The position numbers were made by a program, and so were the translations under genes. 64,000 bases of DNA from Geobacter sp. DSM 9736 (GTDB taxonomy: Bacteria; Desulfobacterota; Desulfuromonadia; Geobacterales; Geobacteraceae): positions 744,001-808,000 of the forward strand of contig NZ_LT896716.1 in assembly GCF_900187405.1 (NCBI RefSeq), given 5' to 3'. Under the pieces are notes generated by a model that was given only the letters and a program-made list of their open reading frames with translations, was not told the origin of the DNA and did no database searches. This document shows, piece by piece, positions 43,665 through 52,255 of this stretch (position 1 is the first letter of the stretch; each line of letters begins with the position of its first letter).

Positions 43665-44762
43665 ATGTGCAAAAAGATTTTCGTCGCTGCTACCGGGCAG
43701 CATTGCGGCAAGACAACTATCAGCATCTCTCTGCTTCACCTGGCCCGGCAGATGTACGGCCAGGTAGCTTTCATGAAGCCAATAGGCCCGAAATGCATGA
43801 CATTCAACGACATTGTCGTAGACAAGGACGCTGCCCTGATGGCAGGCATCTACGGGCTGGAGGAGGATATCGCCTTCATGTCTCCGGTGGTTCTGGGCCG
43901 CGGGTCGACAAAACAGTACCTAGACGGGCTGCAATCCAGGGAGGCTGCTGAGGAGCGGATACGGGAAGCCTGCAACAAACTTGAGAGCAAGTCGGAGTTT
44001 CTCGTGGTGGAAGGGTCGGGGCATGGCGGAGTCGGGTCAGTGATCGGGCTCAATAATGCACGTGTTGCGCGGGCCGTGGATGCCCCGGTGGTGATGGTCG
44101 CCGGTGGCGGTATCGGCAACGTCATAGACGCAGTGGAATTGAACCTTCCCCTTTACGAGCGGGAAGGGGTGGAGGTGAAGCTTCTCCTCGTGAACAAGCT
44201 CTTGCCGGAGAAGCGTGAGGAGTCGCTTTCATACCTGCGGAAGGCTTTTGCCCCAAGGGGTCTTATGGTGGCAGGCGCCTTCGATTTTTCTCCAGTGCTC
44301 GCCGATCCGACCCTCGCTCACATCTCACGGCTTCTCGGGCATCCGCTTCTAGGCGACACCTCGCAGCGAAACAGGATCATTCACCACATCCAGCTCGGCG
44401 CGGCATCCTCGCAAAAGGTAGTGGACGGGCTCCTCCCCTCGACTCTACTAGTCACCACCAGCTCCCGCGATGAACTCATCGTCACCATCTCCTCCCTCTA
44501 CCACATTCCCGAATACCGAGAGAGGATTGCCGGGCTCGTCATCCCGGGGCACGCGCCGATCTCCCCTATAACCCAGCAGATCCTCACTGAGAGCGGGGTC
44601 CCGTATTTAAGGATTGTCGAGACGACGGCGGAGGTTTTTTCAAAGGTGACTGATCATGTATCGAAGATAAGTGCCGATGACCGGGAAAAAATCGATCTCA
44701 TCAGGTCTTCTGCGGAAAGGGTCCTGCGAGGGGGGGTGGTGGAGGAGCTCCTTAAGGCGTAA
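43665..44762 (+). CDS. BioD-like P-loop plus DRTGG domain protein (Pta N-terminal-like)
   Basis: A 365-residue protein. The N-terminal half is a BioD/dethiobiotin-synthetase-like NTPase with P-loop AATGQHCGKTT and a VVEGSGHGG region. The C-terminal half (about 220-330) resembles the DRTGG domain. The same pair forms the N-terminal regulatory part of long phosphotransacetylases (Pta), but here the acetyltransferase part is absent. It may be a stand-alone regulator of acetyl-CoA metabolism. A strong 24-bp palindrome lies upstream. The ribosome site is AGGGGGAA. Confidence 0.8.
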   Translation: MCKKIFVAATGQHCGKTTISISLLHLARQMYGQVAFMKPIGPKCMTFNDIVVDKDAALMAGIYGLEEDIAFMSPVVLGRGSTKQYLDGLQSREAAEERIREACNKLESKSEFLVVEGSGHGGVGSVIGLNNARVARAVDAPVVMVAGGGIGNVIDAVELNLPLYEREGVEVKLLLVNKLLPEKREESLSYLRKAFAPRGLMVAGAFDFSPVLADPTLAHISRLLGHPLLGDTSQRNRIIHHIQLGAASSQKVVDGLLPSTLLVTTSSRDELIVTISSLYHIPEYRERIAGLVIPGHAPISPITQQILTESGVPYLRIVETTAEVFSKVTDHVSKISADDREKIDLIRSSAERVLRGGVVEELLKA

Positions 44763-44886
44763 GTTCTTCCGGGAGTCTGTGGATCAGATTGAATCTCTAT
44801 CGAAATAGAGTGGGGTGGGAGGCGCAGTTGCGACTAAGGTGTTACAATTTGCGTGTTAGTTTCGAACTTTCATCAGGAGGCCTGTC

Positions 44887-45390
44887 GTGACGAGGAACCT
44901 AGAGACGAGACGGGTAAAGGAGGCGGTGGAGCTACAGGTCACTGCGGTCAAGATGTTTGCTGCACGACTCTCGGCACGCGACACTGCGGGGCTGGAATCT
45001 GATTTCGCGGAGCTCGAGCGGGCAGTGGCCGACCTTCGGGGGGTGGTGGAGTCCCTTCCGCACGTCCACCATTCGGGCAATGGAGGGAAGGGGATCGAGA
45101 CCGGTGGCGGCAAGGATGCGCTGGAACCTCAGGTAAGCGCGGTGCAGGCGTCGGCATCGCGGCTGTCGGCACAAGATACCGACAGTCTCGACTCCGATCT
45201 CTTCCAACTGGAGCGGGCAGTCGCAGGGCTTCGCGGGGTTTTCGAATCAATGCCGGAAACCCACCTGCGGGAGTCCTCCCCCGGGGCTCCGGCAGCCTCG
45301 CCTGCAACGACTCGTCCCGAGCGGGAAGCTAAGGGTGCGGAGACTGCGGACGGAACTCAGAGGCACCGTGACAAGCCAAATGAATTCTGA
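44887..45390 (+). CDS. Hypothetical protein with two tandem helical repeats
   Basis: A 167-residue protein starting at GTG with AGGAGG 5 nt upstream. Two about-50-residue repeats are clear: VTAVKMFAARLSARDT...LERAVADLRGVVESLP (residues about 17-57) and VSAVQASASRLSAQDT...LERAVAGLRGVFESMP (about 84-124). They are linked by a Gly-rich hinge and followed by a Pro/Ala/Glu-rich tail. Each repeat is amphipathic helix. No known family, signal peptide or membrane segment is recognised. Confidence 0.6.
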   Translation: MTRNLETRRVKEAVELQVTAVKMFAARLSARDTAGLESDFAELERAVADLRGVVESLPHVHHSGNGGKGIETGGGKDALEPQVSAVQASASRLSAQDTDSLDSDLFQLERAVAGLRGVFESMPETHLRESSPGAPAASPATTRPEREAKGAETADGTQRHRDKPNEF

Positions 45391-45419
45391 GCATTCTCCC
45401 TGCTTCCGGGTCGGGATGG

Positions 45420-45584
45420 TTATCTCTTCGAGCCGGTGTGTTTTACGCCTGTGATGATCGCGATGCCGACGAGGATCAGGACGGCGATGCCGATGTGGCT
45501 AGATTTCACCCCGGCAAGGAGCAGAGCCCAGACGATTCCCCCGATGACGAAGGCGTAGCCGATGAGGTAGAGGACGAGCGACAT
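45420..45584 (-). CDS. Small two-helix membrane protein, 54 aa
   Basis: ATG 45584 has GGAGAAG upstream. The product has two hydrophobic helices (residues 3-24 and 30-47), split by VKSSHIG and ending KHTGSKR. It would be an inner-membrane peptide of unknown role. It is convergent with the repeat protein gene. Confidence 0.65.
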   Translation of the reverse strand: MSLVLYLIGYAFVIGGIVWALLLAGVKSSHIGIAVLILVGIAIITGVKHTGSKR

Positions 45585-45821
45585 TGCGACTTCTCCACAT
45601 AAGGATGTGTGGTATCTGCTATGGACCAGCCGGTACGGGTACTGGTTGAATAAACTATATCAACCCTTCACGAGTGGTCAAAGCAGGCCGAACAGATTCT
45701 CTCTTTGCTGAGGGAGTGTCAATAACAGGTTCAGGTTGAATCAACGGTGCGGAGTGGGATTGAAAAGGGAGAGTGCTTCGGCAACAAGCCTCTCCCGTTT
45801 TTCAATATTGTGCTGATTCCA

Positions 45822-46106
45822 TCAGCCTCCCAGTGTAAGATGTCCCAATGTGGCTTCTGCATCATCCAGTTTTTGCTTCAATATTATCAACTCTCTGATA
45901 GTGTAGACAGCTGTACCCCTGGAGATTTCTAAATTAAGCTTCGATATCCGGGACTGGATGCTGTCCACTTCCTGTCCACAGTTTCTGACTAGCATCTGAC
46001 ATTCCTTTATGCACTTCTCGTCATGCCCTACATGAGCATGCTCAACCGCCATAGCCGTACCTGTTCCAATAAAAGATGCCGCCAGAAGCATGATGATCTT
46101 TTTCAT
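45822..46106 (-). CDS. Small exported hypothetical protein, 94 aa
   Basis: A strong ribosome site (AAGGAG) and signal peptide (MKKIIMLLAASFIGTGTAMA) are present. The mature part has a His-rich start (EHAHVGHDEKC), three Cys and a coiled helix (VDSIQSRISKLNLEISRGT). It may be a periplasmic metal-binding or stress protein. No family recognised. Confidence 0.7.
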   Translation of the reverse strand: MKKIIMLLAASFIGTGTAMAVEHAHVGHDEKCIKECQMLVRNCGQEVDSIQSRISKLNLEISRGTAVYTIRELIILKQKLDDAEATLGHLTLGG

Positions 46107-46595
46107 TTTTCACTCCTTGTAAATATTTTTGGCTGCTAATTCAGCACCCGTTTACTACTTATAAAAGCATCAGGCGTGCCATTTTCCAATTACCTGAAAT
46201 TGCAGCCATTTTTCTGTCTTGTTTCGTTTTATGAACAATAATCTTCTTTACACTGGATGATATTCGACAATGGATTTTCAGGGATCACATATCGCTGAGG
46301 TCGCTCCCGGCTGTTCCACTCCTTTTCCCCCATCCATACAAACACCTCTCCATCCTTCCTGACATAGGTCGTGCGGCCTTTACTGCTGTTCTGTTCTTGC
46401 GGTTTCGAGCTGACGTGCTGTCCACTACCTCCCCTCCTTTTTACCGGTCTCTTGGTGGACGGTATCCAGAATCGAGATATTATTAGGAAGGAAATCGGAA
46501 ACAGACTTTCCTTTATGGGAAGACGCCTCGATGTTTTCGTGCCGAAATGGGGAGGGCTCCCTTCGTCAGCGCAGGGATTGCGGGAGTGGAAGTGG
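46107..46595. other. 489-bp region without a confident gene
   Basis: No good promoter or terminator is seen. A leftward frame ending near 46229 reads GRTTYVRKDGEVFVWMGEKEW... and looks protein-like, but has no ATG/GTG start with a ribosome site except a weak GTG that would give 38 residues. It may be a decayed gene. A rightward frame extends into this region from the response regulator but lacks support. Confidence 0.3.
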
Positions 46596-47009
46596 ATGGA
46601 AGAGCAACTTGCATGCGAGACGGTAAAACCGCTGATTCTTGTGGCGGAAGATGACGCCATGGCAGGCGAGCTTGTCAGGGATGTGCTCGAAATGTGGGGG
46701 TTCGACACAAATCTGGCACGTAACGGCGAAGACGCAGTGGACCTGTGGGAACAGCGGCATTACGACTTGATACTGATGGATATACAGATGCCGAAGCTTG
46801 ATGGTATCAGTGCGACCTCGTTGATCCGGCAGAAGGAAAAAGAACGCGGAGGTCATACACCGATTGTGGCATTTACCGCCTTCGCCTTTGGCAAGGACAG
46901 GGAGAGATGTCTCGCTGCCGGTATGGATGCATATCTGACCAAGCCGCTTGACTTCTCCGAAGGAAAGCGGGTCATAACGGCACTTATCGGCAGGTCCGGG
47001 ACTTCCTGA
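46596..47009 (+). CDS. Single-domain response regulator (CheY/Spo0F-like)
   Basis: A 137-residue receiver domain protein: acidic pair EDDAMAG, phospho-acceptor Asp in LILMDIQMPKLDG and Lys in LTKPLD. There is no output domain, so it probably relays phosphate or regulates a partner by contact. ATG 46596 has GGAG 9 nt upstream; the frame is open further upstream but encodes an unlikely leader. No kinase is adjacent. Confidence 0.88.
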   Translation: MEEQLACETVKPLILVAEDDAMAGELVRDVLEMWGFDTNLARNGEDAVDLWEQRHYDLILMDIQMPKLDGISATSLIRQKEKERGGHTPIVAFTAFAFGKDRERCLAAGMDAYLTKPLDFSEGKRVITALIGRSGTS

Positions 47010-47033
47010 TTCGGCTGATCCTATTTCATCCGC

Positions 47034-48758
47034 TTACACCGGCGCCCCCGCCAGGGTGAGTGCCGCTTCTTCTCCGACCCCTCCGAATCTTTCATGGATC
47101 TCCTCCGCCCGCCTTAGCGCTGAACCTATATTTGGAAGGATGTTGCGTGCTCCCATGATTCTGGGGAGGTTCGATGTATAGATGATTCTTTTCGGTTGAC
47201 GTCGTGCGCCGCAAAGGATGAGGGTACGTCCCGAGGCGTGGAGCCTTTCGTAGAAGCGCTCGATGGCATGCAGTCCGGTCCCGTCGACGGCGGTAGTGTG
47301 GCGCAGGCGCAGGATCACTATATTCGTAAGGCCATCGGTGGGAATGTCGTTTAGCTTTTCGGCGGCACCGAAAAGAAGGGGTCCCTGGATATAGAACATG
47401 CTCACGTAGTGCGGGATGCTGTGGTTTTGGACAATGTGCCGCCGCGCCTCTTCCAGCGCTTCCGGCGTCACCGGAGCCACCACCGTGGTGCGGGAGACCT
47501 GATAAATGTAGAGCAGGGCCGCAAGCGTCATTCCGACTTCGACGGCTATGGTGAGATCGGCAAAGACAGTAAGAAGAAAGGTGATGACCCAGACTGCGAT
47601 GTCCTTCATTTCCAGCTTGAGGATCATCGGGACTTCGCGCCATTCCCCCATGTTGTAGGCAACCACGAGCAGAACTGCGGAAAGAGTGCCGAGCGGGATG
47701 AACTGGGCTAGGGGCGCAGCTATGAGGATAACGAGTAGAAGCGTGAACGCGTGGATCATCCCCGCGACGGGGGTGCGGGCGCCGGAACGGATGTTTGTTG
47801 CGGTGCGGGCGATGGCGCCGGTGACCGGAATTCCCCCGAAAAGCGGTACTGCAATATTCGCTACTCCCTGAGCTACCAGTTCGACGTTGGAGTTGTGCCG
47901 GTCTCCGCTCATGGAGTCGGCAACGACTGCTGACAGGAGGCTTTCTATGGCTGCGAGGAGTGCTACGGTGATTGCCGAGGGGAGTAGCGGGAATATGAGG
48001 TCGACGCGGAATTCGGGAAACGCGATATCAGGAAACCCTGTGGGAATACCGCCGAACCGGCTTCCGATTGTTTCAACCGGCAGGTCGAAAAGCGCCACGG
48101 CCGTCGTAGCCCCTATTAGGGCGACTATCGAGCCCGGAACCCGCTTAGTCAGCCGTGCCACTCCGATCACGACCGTAAGGGAAAGGAGCGCAAGGAGGAT
48201 AGTGCCGGGACTGACGGCGGCAATGTTGTTTCCGATCCACACCATGCGGTGCAGGAATTCGCTCGGAACTACCCCCGGTCCGGAGATGCCGAGAAAATCT
48301 TTGATCTGGGTCGATGCTATGAGGACGGCGATGCCGTTTGTGAAGCCTATGACGACCGGTCGCGGGATAAACTTCACTGCATTTCCAAGTCCCGTTATGC
48401 CTAAAATGAGGAGGATTACCCCTGCCATCATAGTTACCATCAGCAGTCCGGAGAGGGAGTAACGGGCTATTATGGCGGCGATGACCACGACGAAAGCTCC
48501 CGTGGGACCACCTATCTGTGTCCGTGAGCCACCCAGCGCGGAAATGAGAAAACCCGCGATGACGGCAGTATATATTCCTGCCTGAGGGGTTACGCCTGAT
48601 GAAATGCCGAAAGCCATTGCTAGAGGAAGGGCGACAAGTCCGACGGTGATGCCGGCCGTGGCGTCCGCGGCTAGATCGGAGCGGGTGTAGTTGCGAAGCG
48701 AGATGAGAGACTTGGGGGTCCAGGATGAGCAATTGGGCGTTGATCGTCGAGTTTCCAT
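47034..48758 (-). CDS. SulP-family anion transporter with STAS domain
   Basis: A 574-residue membrane protein: about 11-14 helices (residues 28-430) with the SulP signatures GLVALPLAMAFGI and GGSRTQIGGPTGAF, and a C-terminal STAS domain (about 445-555). Members carry sulfate, bicarbonate or other anions. A MarR gene lies directly upstream in the same direction (56-bp gap), so a regulated operon is likely. The ribosome site is GAGGAG. The substrate is not determined. Confidence 0.92.
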   Translation of the reverse strand: METRRSTPNCSSWTPKSLISLRNYTRSDLAADATAGITVGLVALPLAMAFGISSGVTPQAGIYTAVIAGFLISALGGSRTQIGGPTGAFVVVIAAIIARYSLSGLLMVTMMAGVILLILGITGLGNAVKFIPRPVVIGFTNGIAVLIASTQIKDFLGISGPGVVPSEFLHRMVWIGNNIAAVSPGTILLALLSLTVVIGVARLTKRVPGSIVALIGATTAVALFDLPVETIGSRFGGIPTGFPDIAFPEFRVDLIFPLLPSAITVALLAAIESLLSAVVADSMSGDRHNSNVELVAQGVANIAVPLFGGIPVTGAIARTATNIRSGARTPVAGMIHAFTLLLVILIAAPLAQFIPLGTLSAVLLVVAYNMGEWREVPMILKLEMKDIAVWVITFLLTVFADLTIAVEVGMTLAALLYIYQVSRTTVVAPVTPEALEEARRHIVQNHSIPHYVSMFYIQGPLLFGAAEKLNDIPTDGLTNIVILRLRHTTAVDGTGLHAIERFYERLHASGRTLILCGARRQPKRIIYTSNLPRIMGARNILPNIGSALRRAEEIHERFGGVGEEAALTLAGAPV

Positions 48759-48814
48759 TGACTCCTCAGGATCTGCGGAAGGCCGCAGCGACCTTCCCAG
48801 GGCAGCCGTCTGTT

Positions 48815-49321
48815 TCAGTCTTCTTTTGATACGTTCAATTCTTCTGCGCCTATCAACCGCGGAGGTACTCCCTGTGCGCCTAGAATCGTCACGAGCTTTT
48901 CAAGTCCGTGCATAATTTCCGCCCGCTCCTGCTGGGGGAGTGTCTCCAGGCCACGTGCTATGGTGCTGGTGGCAACTTCAGGCGAATGTTCGACAAGTGC
49001 CATTCCTTCTTCCGTCAGAGTTATCTCGACCACCCGACGGTCTTCTTCGGAGCGCGTCCGCGCCACCAAGCCGCGTTTTTCAAGTCGGTCGAGGATTCCT
49101 CCTACTGTCGCAGGGTGAAGATACATGCGGCGGGCAAGGCTCGTGAGGCTCAATGGACCTAACCTGGCGATTGTCATTATGGCCCATGCCTGTGGGCCGG
49201 TTAGGCCGGTTTCCTTTTCTACCTTTTTCGACTGTTCATTTACCACTTGAAAGACTCTGCGGATATTGTCAAGAATTTCGGCAACTTCTAGCTCGGCGGG
49301 CGTAGGTGTGAGTCCTGGCAT
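48815..49321 (-). CDS. MarR-family transcriptional regulator
   Basis: A 168-residue winged-helix repressor with LTGPQAWAIMTIARLGPLSL and the recognition helix and wing YLHPATVGGILDRLEKRGLV...SEEDRRVV. ATG 49321 has AAAGG 5 nt upstream; the longer frame to 49387 crosses the operator. It lies upstream of the SulP gene and is likely autoregulated through the 36-bp inverted repeat at 49334-49369. The ligand is unknown. Confidence 0.92.
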   Translation of the reverse strand: MPGLTPTPAELEVAEILDNIRRVFQVVNEQSKKVEKETGLTGPQAWAIMTIARLGPLSLTSLARRMYLHPATVGGILDRLEKRGLVARTRSEEDRRVVEITLTEEGMALVEHSPEVATSTIARGLETLPQQERAEIMHGLEKLVTILGAQGVPPRLIGAEELNVSKED

Positions 49322-49333
49322 AGATACCTTTGC

Positions 49334-49369
49334 TATGCAAAAATTTTGTATACCGTGCATTTTTGCATA
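49334..49369 (-). promoter_or_regulatory. MarR-type operator
   Basis: A perfect 11-bp inverted repeat TATGCAAAAAT / ATTTTTGCATA separated by 14 bp (which itself contains TTGTATAC) lies just upstream of the MarR gene, over its likely promoter. Confidence 0.65.
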
Positions 49370-49586
49370 TCTAACATTGTATAACAACGTTTTTTTATTC
49401 TAATTTGTGGGCATTTAGTTTCGTAAGTGGCAGTGGGAAACAAGGCTGCTCTTTATTGAGGGCGGCCGTTGCGTTGACTGAGGGTTCAGCCGTGGTAAAC
49501 AGATAACTAACAGTATGTAAAATCATTCCGGTCGCAATCGGCTCAGACGGGGCGACCGAACCGTGCAGATGGAAAGGAGAGCCTAG

Positions 49587-50099
49587 ATGTCGACACGCAT
49601 TCAGAAAATCACCCCCTTTCTGTGGTTCGAGAACCAGGCCGAAGAGGCTGTAGGTTATTATACGTCCATTTTCAATAATTCCCGGATTACCAGCACTACT
49701 TACTATAGTGCGGAAGGGGCAGAGGTTTCTGGACGGCCAAAAGGGACAGTCATGACCGTTGCATTCCAACTGGAAGGTCAGGATTTTATAGCCTTGAACG
49801 GCGGGCCATACTTTACATTCAACCAGGCGATATCGTTCGTTGTGAACTGCGAATCTCAGGAGGAACTGGATTACTTTTGGGAGAGGCTCTCGGAAGGGGG
49901 GGACCCAAAGTCGCAACAGTGTGGCTGGCTTAAGGACCGATACGGCGTCTCCTGGCAGGTTGTGCCGACCGTTCTGGGAGAACTCCTGAATGGTCCAGAT
50001 GCCGACCGATCGCGAAGGGTTATGAAGGTGATGCTGCAGATGACCAAGATCGACATAGAGGATCTTATGGCCGCAGCTCAGGGCGCGGGTGTCACTTAG
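49587..50099 (+). CDS. PhnB-like VOC superfamily protein
   Basis: A 170-residue glyoxalase/bleomycin-resistance-fold protein of the PhnB/3-demethylubiquinone type: ITPFLWFENQAEEAVGYYTS, PKGTVMTVAFQLEGQDFIALNGG and DRYGVSWQVVP. The metal-binding or catalytic residues are not clear, and many members have unknown substrates. AAAGGAG precedes the ATG. It stands alone, divergent from the MarR operon. Confidence 0.88.
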   Translation: MSTRIQKITPFLWFENQAEEAVGYYTSIFNNSRITSTTYYSAEGAEVSGRPKGTVMTVAFQLEGQDFIALNGGPYFTFNQAISFVVNCESQEELDYFWERLSEGGDPKSQQCGWLKDRYGVSWQVVPTVLGELLNGPDADRSRRVMKVMLQMTKIDIEDLMAAAQGAGVT

Positions 50100-50114
50100 A
50101 ATTGTAAAAAAAAA

Positions 50115-50138
50115 CCTTCCATTCCTGGAAGGCTTTCT
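50115..50138. terminator. Hairpin between convergent genes
   Basis: CCTTCCA / TGGAAGG with a TTCC loop is flanked by A8 on the left and CTTTCT on the right. It can end both the PhnB-like and Hsp20 transcripts. Confidence 0.7.
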
Positions 50139-50152
50139 GCACTTACACAGTC

Positions 50153-50653
50153 TCAGTGAATCGTAATTTTTTTAACTTTCTCTTTTGATTCTTCCGTTCT
50201 GGGGATTCTGATTTCAAGTACCCCATCCTTGAATGTGGCCGAAGCTTCCTCCGTCTTCACTTCAGTAGGGAGGAAGATGCTCCGGCTGAATGAGCCGTAC
50301 GACCGTTCGAGCTGGTAGTAGTCCTTGTTTTCCACCTTCTCTTCTTTTTTCTTCTCTCCCGAAATAGTGAGAACGTTTTCTTTGAAAGTGACATCTATCT
50401 CCTCTTTTGAGATGCCTGGAACTTCTGCTTTGACCACTACGCTGTTCCCCTCTTCAAAGACATCCACATGTGGTGCATGAACCTGTTCGAACTCGGAAAA
50501 GGACCTTGACCATGGTGTCCGAGTCAACAGGGAGAAAGGATGCTTGAAGAATTCGTCGAACATCCTTTCCATCCTTTCCATCTCATGAAAAGGGGATAGC
50601 GCCATTTGCGGAGTCCTTGGACCAAGATCTTTAGTTCCTCTTCTTTCTGCCAT
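50153..50653 (-). CDS. Hsp20-family small heat-shock protein
   Basis: A 166-residue alpha-crystallin chaperone. The crystallin domain (about 60-155) has VVKAEVPGISKEEIDV and the A-x-F-K-D-G-V-L motif (ATFKDGVLEIRIPR), with a C-terminal KKITIH tail lacking a strict IxI. It holds unfolded proteins in large oligomers. GGGAGG precedes the ATG. It has a sigma-70-type promoter, TTGAAA-16-GATAAT, on the minus strand. No heat-shock CIRCE element is seen. Confidence 0.95.
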   Translation of the reverse strand: MAERRGTKDLGPRTPQMALSPFHEMERMERMFDEFFKHPFSLLTRTPWSRSFSEFEQVHAPHVDVFEEGNSVVVKAEVPGISKEEIDVTFKENVLTISGEKKKEEKVENKDYYQLERSYGSFSRSIFLPTEVKTEEASATFKDGVLEIRIPRTEESKEKVKKITIH

Positions 50654-50695
50654 GGCTTGTTCCTCCCTTCTCCTGATTCATCTCCCTGACTAAAT

Positions 50696-50723
50696 ATTAT
50701 CAAAAGATGAGAATGAATTTCAA
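50696..50723 (-). promoter_or_regulatory. Promoter of the Hsp20 gene
   Basis: On the minus strand, TTGAAA (50723-50718), a 16-bp spacer and GATAAT (50701-50696). Confidence 0.55.
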
Positions 50724-50944
50724 CGTGTAAGTTTTGTTTTCATCAACGATAATAGGTGACTAGGGGTTGAGGGGGCGTCAGCAAGCCTCTGAAATGTGGT
50801 GAGGAACCCACATGAGCTTGGAACCGGAACGAAGGCTTTGACAAAAGCATTCATAATGCTTGTGTTGTCATTTCATTACGTCTGGAGTATCTTCCAGATT
50901 TACGTGTACAGGCGATTAAGACCCGCCATGGAGTGGATCGGGAT

Positions 50945-52075
50945 ATGAGGGCTTCGCAGAGGTTGCTAAAGAAGATGGATCGGCTTGTAGGTAAGCCTGC
51001 CGTTGCACTTCTTCCTTCGCCTCCCAGACGGGAGATTCCGCAGCATCCGCGGAGAATACTGGTTATACGCCCCGGCGGCATAGGTGATGCGGTACAATTG
51101 ATTCCCACCTTGGGTACGTTGCTTGATCTATTTCCGGGAGTAACCATAGATGTCCTGGCAGAGCGACGAAACGCGGGCGTCTTTGCTCTCTGGAGCGGAG
51201 TCGGTACGGTATACCGCTATGATACCCTTTCGGACCTTTTTGCCCTCCTTGGCCGTGAATACGATGTGGTGATAGATACGGAGCAGTGGCATCGCCTTTC
51301 CGCAGTGGTTGCAAGATCTATACGTGCCCGAGTATCCATAGGGTTCGGGACGAACGAGAGAAAGCGGCTCTTTACAGAAGTGGTGCCTTACTCTCAAGAG
51401 ATGCATGAAACCTTCTCATTCCTGAATCTGCTCCGTCCTCTCGGGCTGCACGAACTACATGAAATTCCCTCTAAGTTTCTTTCGGTTCCTCCTTCGGCAA
51501 AGGCGCGAGCGACGGATATGCTTGGATGTTACGTCACTAAGCCGTTTGTGGTTCTGTTTCCGGGTGCGAGCATCCCTGAGCGCCGCTGGGGGGCGGAACG
51601 TTTTCGTGCTGTTGCTGAGGCGTTGTGCTGCCGCGGGATACCTATAGCTGTGGTTGGTGGCAATGAAGACCGAAACGCAGGGACGGTAATTACTGCGGGA
51701 AATGTCGGACTGGATCTCACCGGCAGGAGTTCACTCATTGAAGCTGCTGCCATTATTGAAAAAGCCTCGGTTCTGGTCTCAGGCGATTCAGGTCTTCTTC
51801 ATATAGGTGCGGCTCTCGGCATTCCCACAGTCTCGCTCTTCGGGCCGGGGAGAGCAGACAAATGGGCGCCGATGGGCGAAAGTCACATTGTCATCAACAG
51901 GCGGTTACCTTGCTCTCCATGTACGATCTTCGGCTATACTCCGAGATGCACGAGAGGGGTTCAATGCATGTCTGAGACAGGCGTGGACGAGGTAGCGCAG
52001 AGTGTCCTTAAGCTGGTTCAGCATCAGAGCGCCCGCTGTAACGAAAGAATTCCAACAAAACCCTTGACACCTTGA
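50945..52075 (+). CDS. GT9-family glycosyltransferase (heptosyltransferase-like)
   Basis: A 376-residue glycosyltransferase of the ADP-heptose:LPS heptosyltransferase family: RILVIRPGGIGDAVQLIP at the start, LFPGASIPERRWG and SGDSGLLHIGAALGIPTVSLFG. These enzymes add heptose to the lipopolysaccharide core. The start is uncertain: ATG 50945 or GTG 50933, neither with a clear ribosome site. A short inverted repeat AAGCATT-CAT-AATGCTT lies upstream (50845-50861). The 3' end overlaps the tRNA-Val promoter. Confidence 0.9.
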   Translation: MRASQRLLKKMDRLVGKPAVALLPSPPRREIPQHPRRILVIRPGGIGDAVQLIPTLGTLLDLFPGVTIDVLAERRNAGVFALWSGVGTVYRYDTLSDLFALLGREYDVVIDTEQWHRLSAVVARSIRARVSIGFGTNERKRLFTEVVPYSQEMHETFSFLNLLRPLGLHELHEIPSKFLSVPPSAKARATDMLGCYVTKPFVVLFPGASIPERRWGAERFRAVAEALCCRGIPIAVVGGNEDRNAGTVITAGNVGLDLTGRSSLIEAAAIIEKASVLVSGDSGLLHIGAALGIPTVSLFGPGRADKWAPMGESHIVINRRLPCSPCTIFGYTPRCTRGVQCMSETGVDEVAQSVLKLVQHQSARCNERIPTKPLTP

Positions 52076-52092
52076 GTTTGAACTGGTATCAG
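52064..52092 (+). promoter_or_regulatory. Promoter of tRNA-Val
   Basis: TTGACA (52064-52069), a 17-bp spacer and TATCAG (52087-52092), with the tRNA starting 17 bp later. Confidence 0.65.
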
Positions 52093-52108
52093 TGTTGTGT
52101 TTTTACGC

Positions 52109-52183
52109 AGGCGCGTAGCTCAGGGGGAGAGCGCTACCTTGACACGGTAGAGGTCGGCGGTTCGAGACCGCCCGCGCCTACCA
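52109..52183 (+). tRNA. tRNA-Val (GAC)
   Basis: A 75-nt cloverleaf with acceptor AGGCGCG / CGCGCCT, discriminator A and encoded CCA, and anticodon loop TTGACAC. The T stem is GGCGG / CCGCC. Confidence 0.97.
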
Positions 52184-52212
52184 TTAAAACAGTGCGAAGT
52201 CGGAGGAACTGC

Positions 52213-52239
52213 AGGGGCATCGAAGTTCGATGCCTCTTT
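52213..52239 (+). terminator. Hairpin between tRNA-Val and thrS
   Basis: The stem AGGGGCATCGA / TCGATGCCTCT (one G-T pair, 3-nt loop) is followed by TTTCTGTT. It is probably a tRNA terminator, or a leader hairpin for thrS. Confidence 0.65.
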
Positions 52240-52255
52240 CTGTTACGGGGCATCC

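Noticed and set aside
46371-46595. N-terminal extension of the single-domain response regulator
   Set aside because: The extra residues are Cys/Leu/Pro-rich and unlike a receiver; ATG 46596 has a ribosome site.
50845-50861. AAGCATT-CAT-AATGCTT palindrome with a TTGACA just before it
   Set aside because: No properly spaced -10 element was found, so it is not listed as a promoter; it may still be a regulator site.
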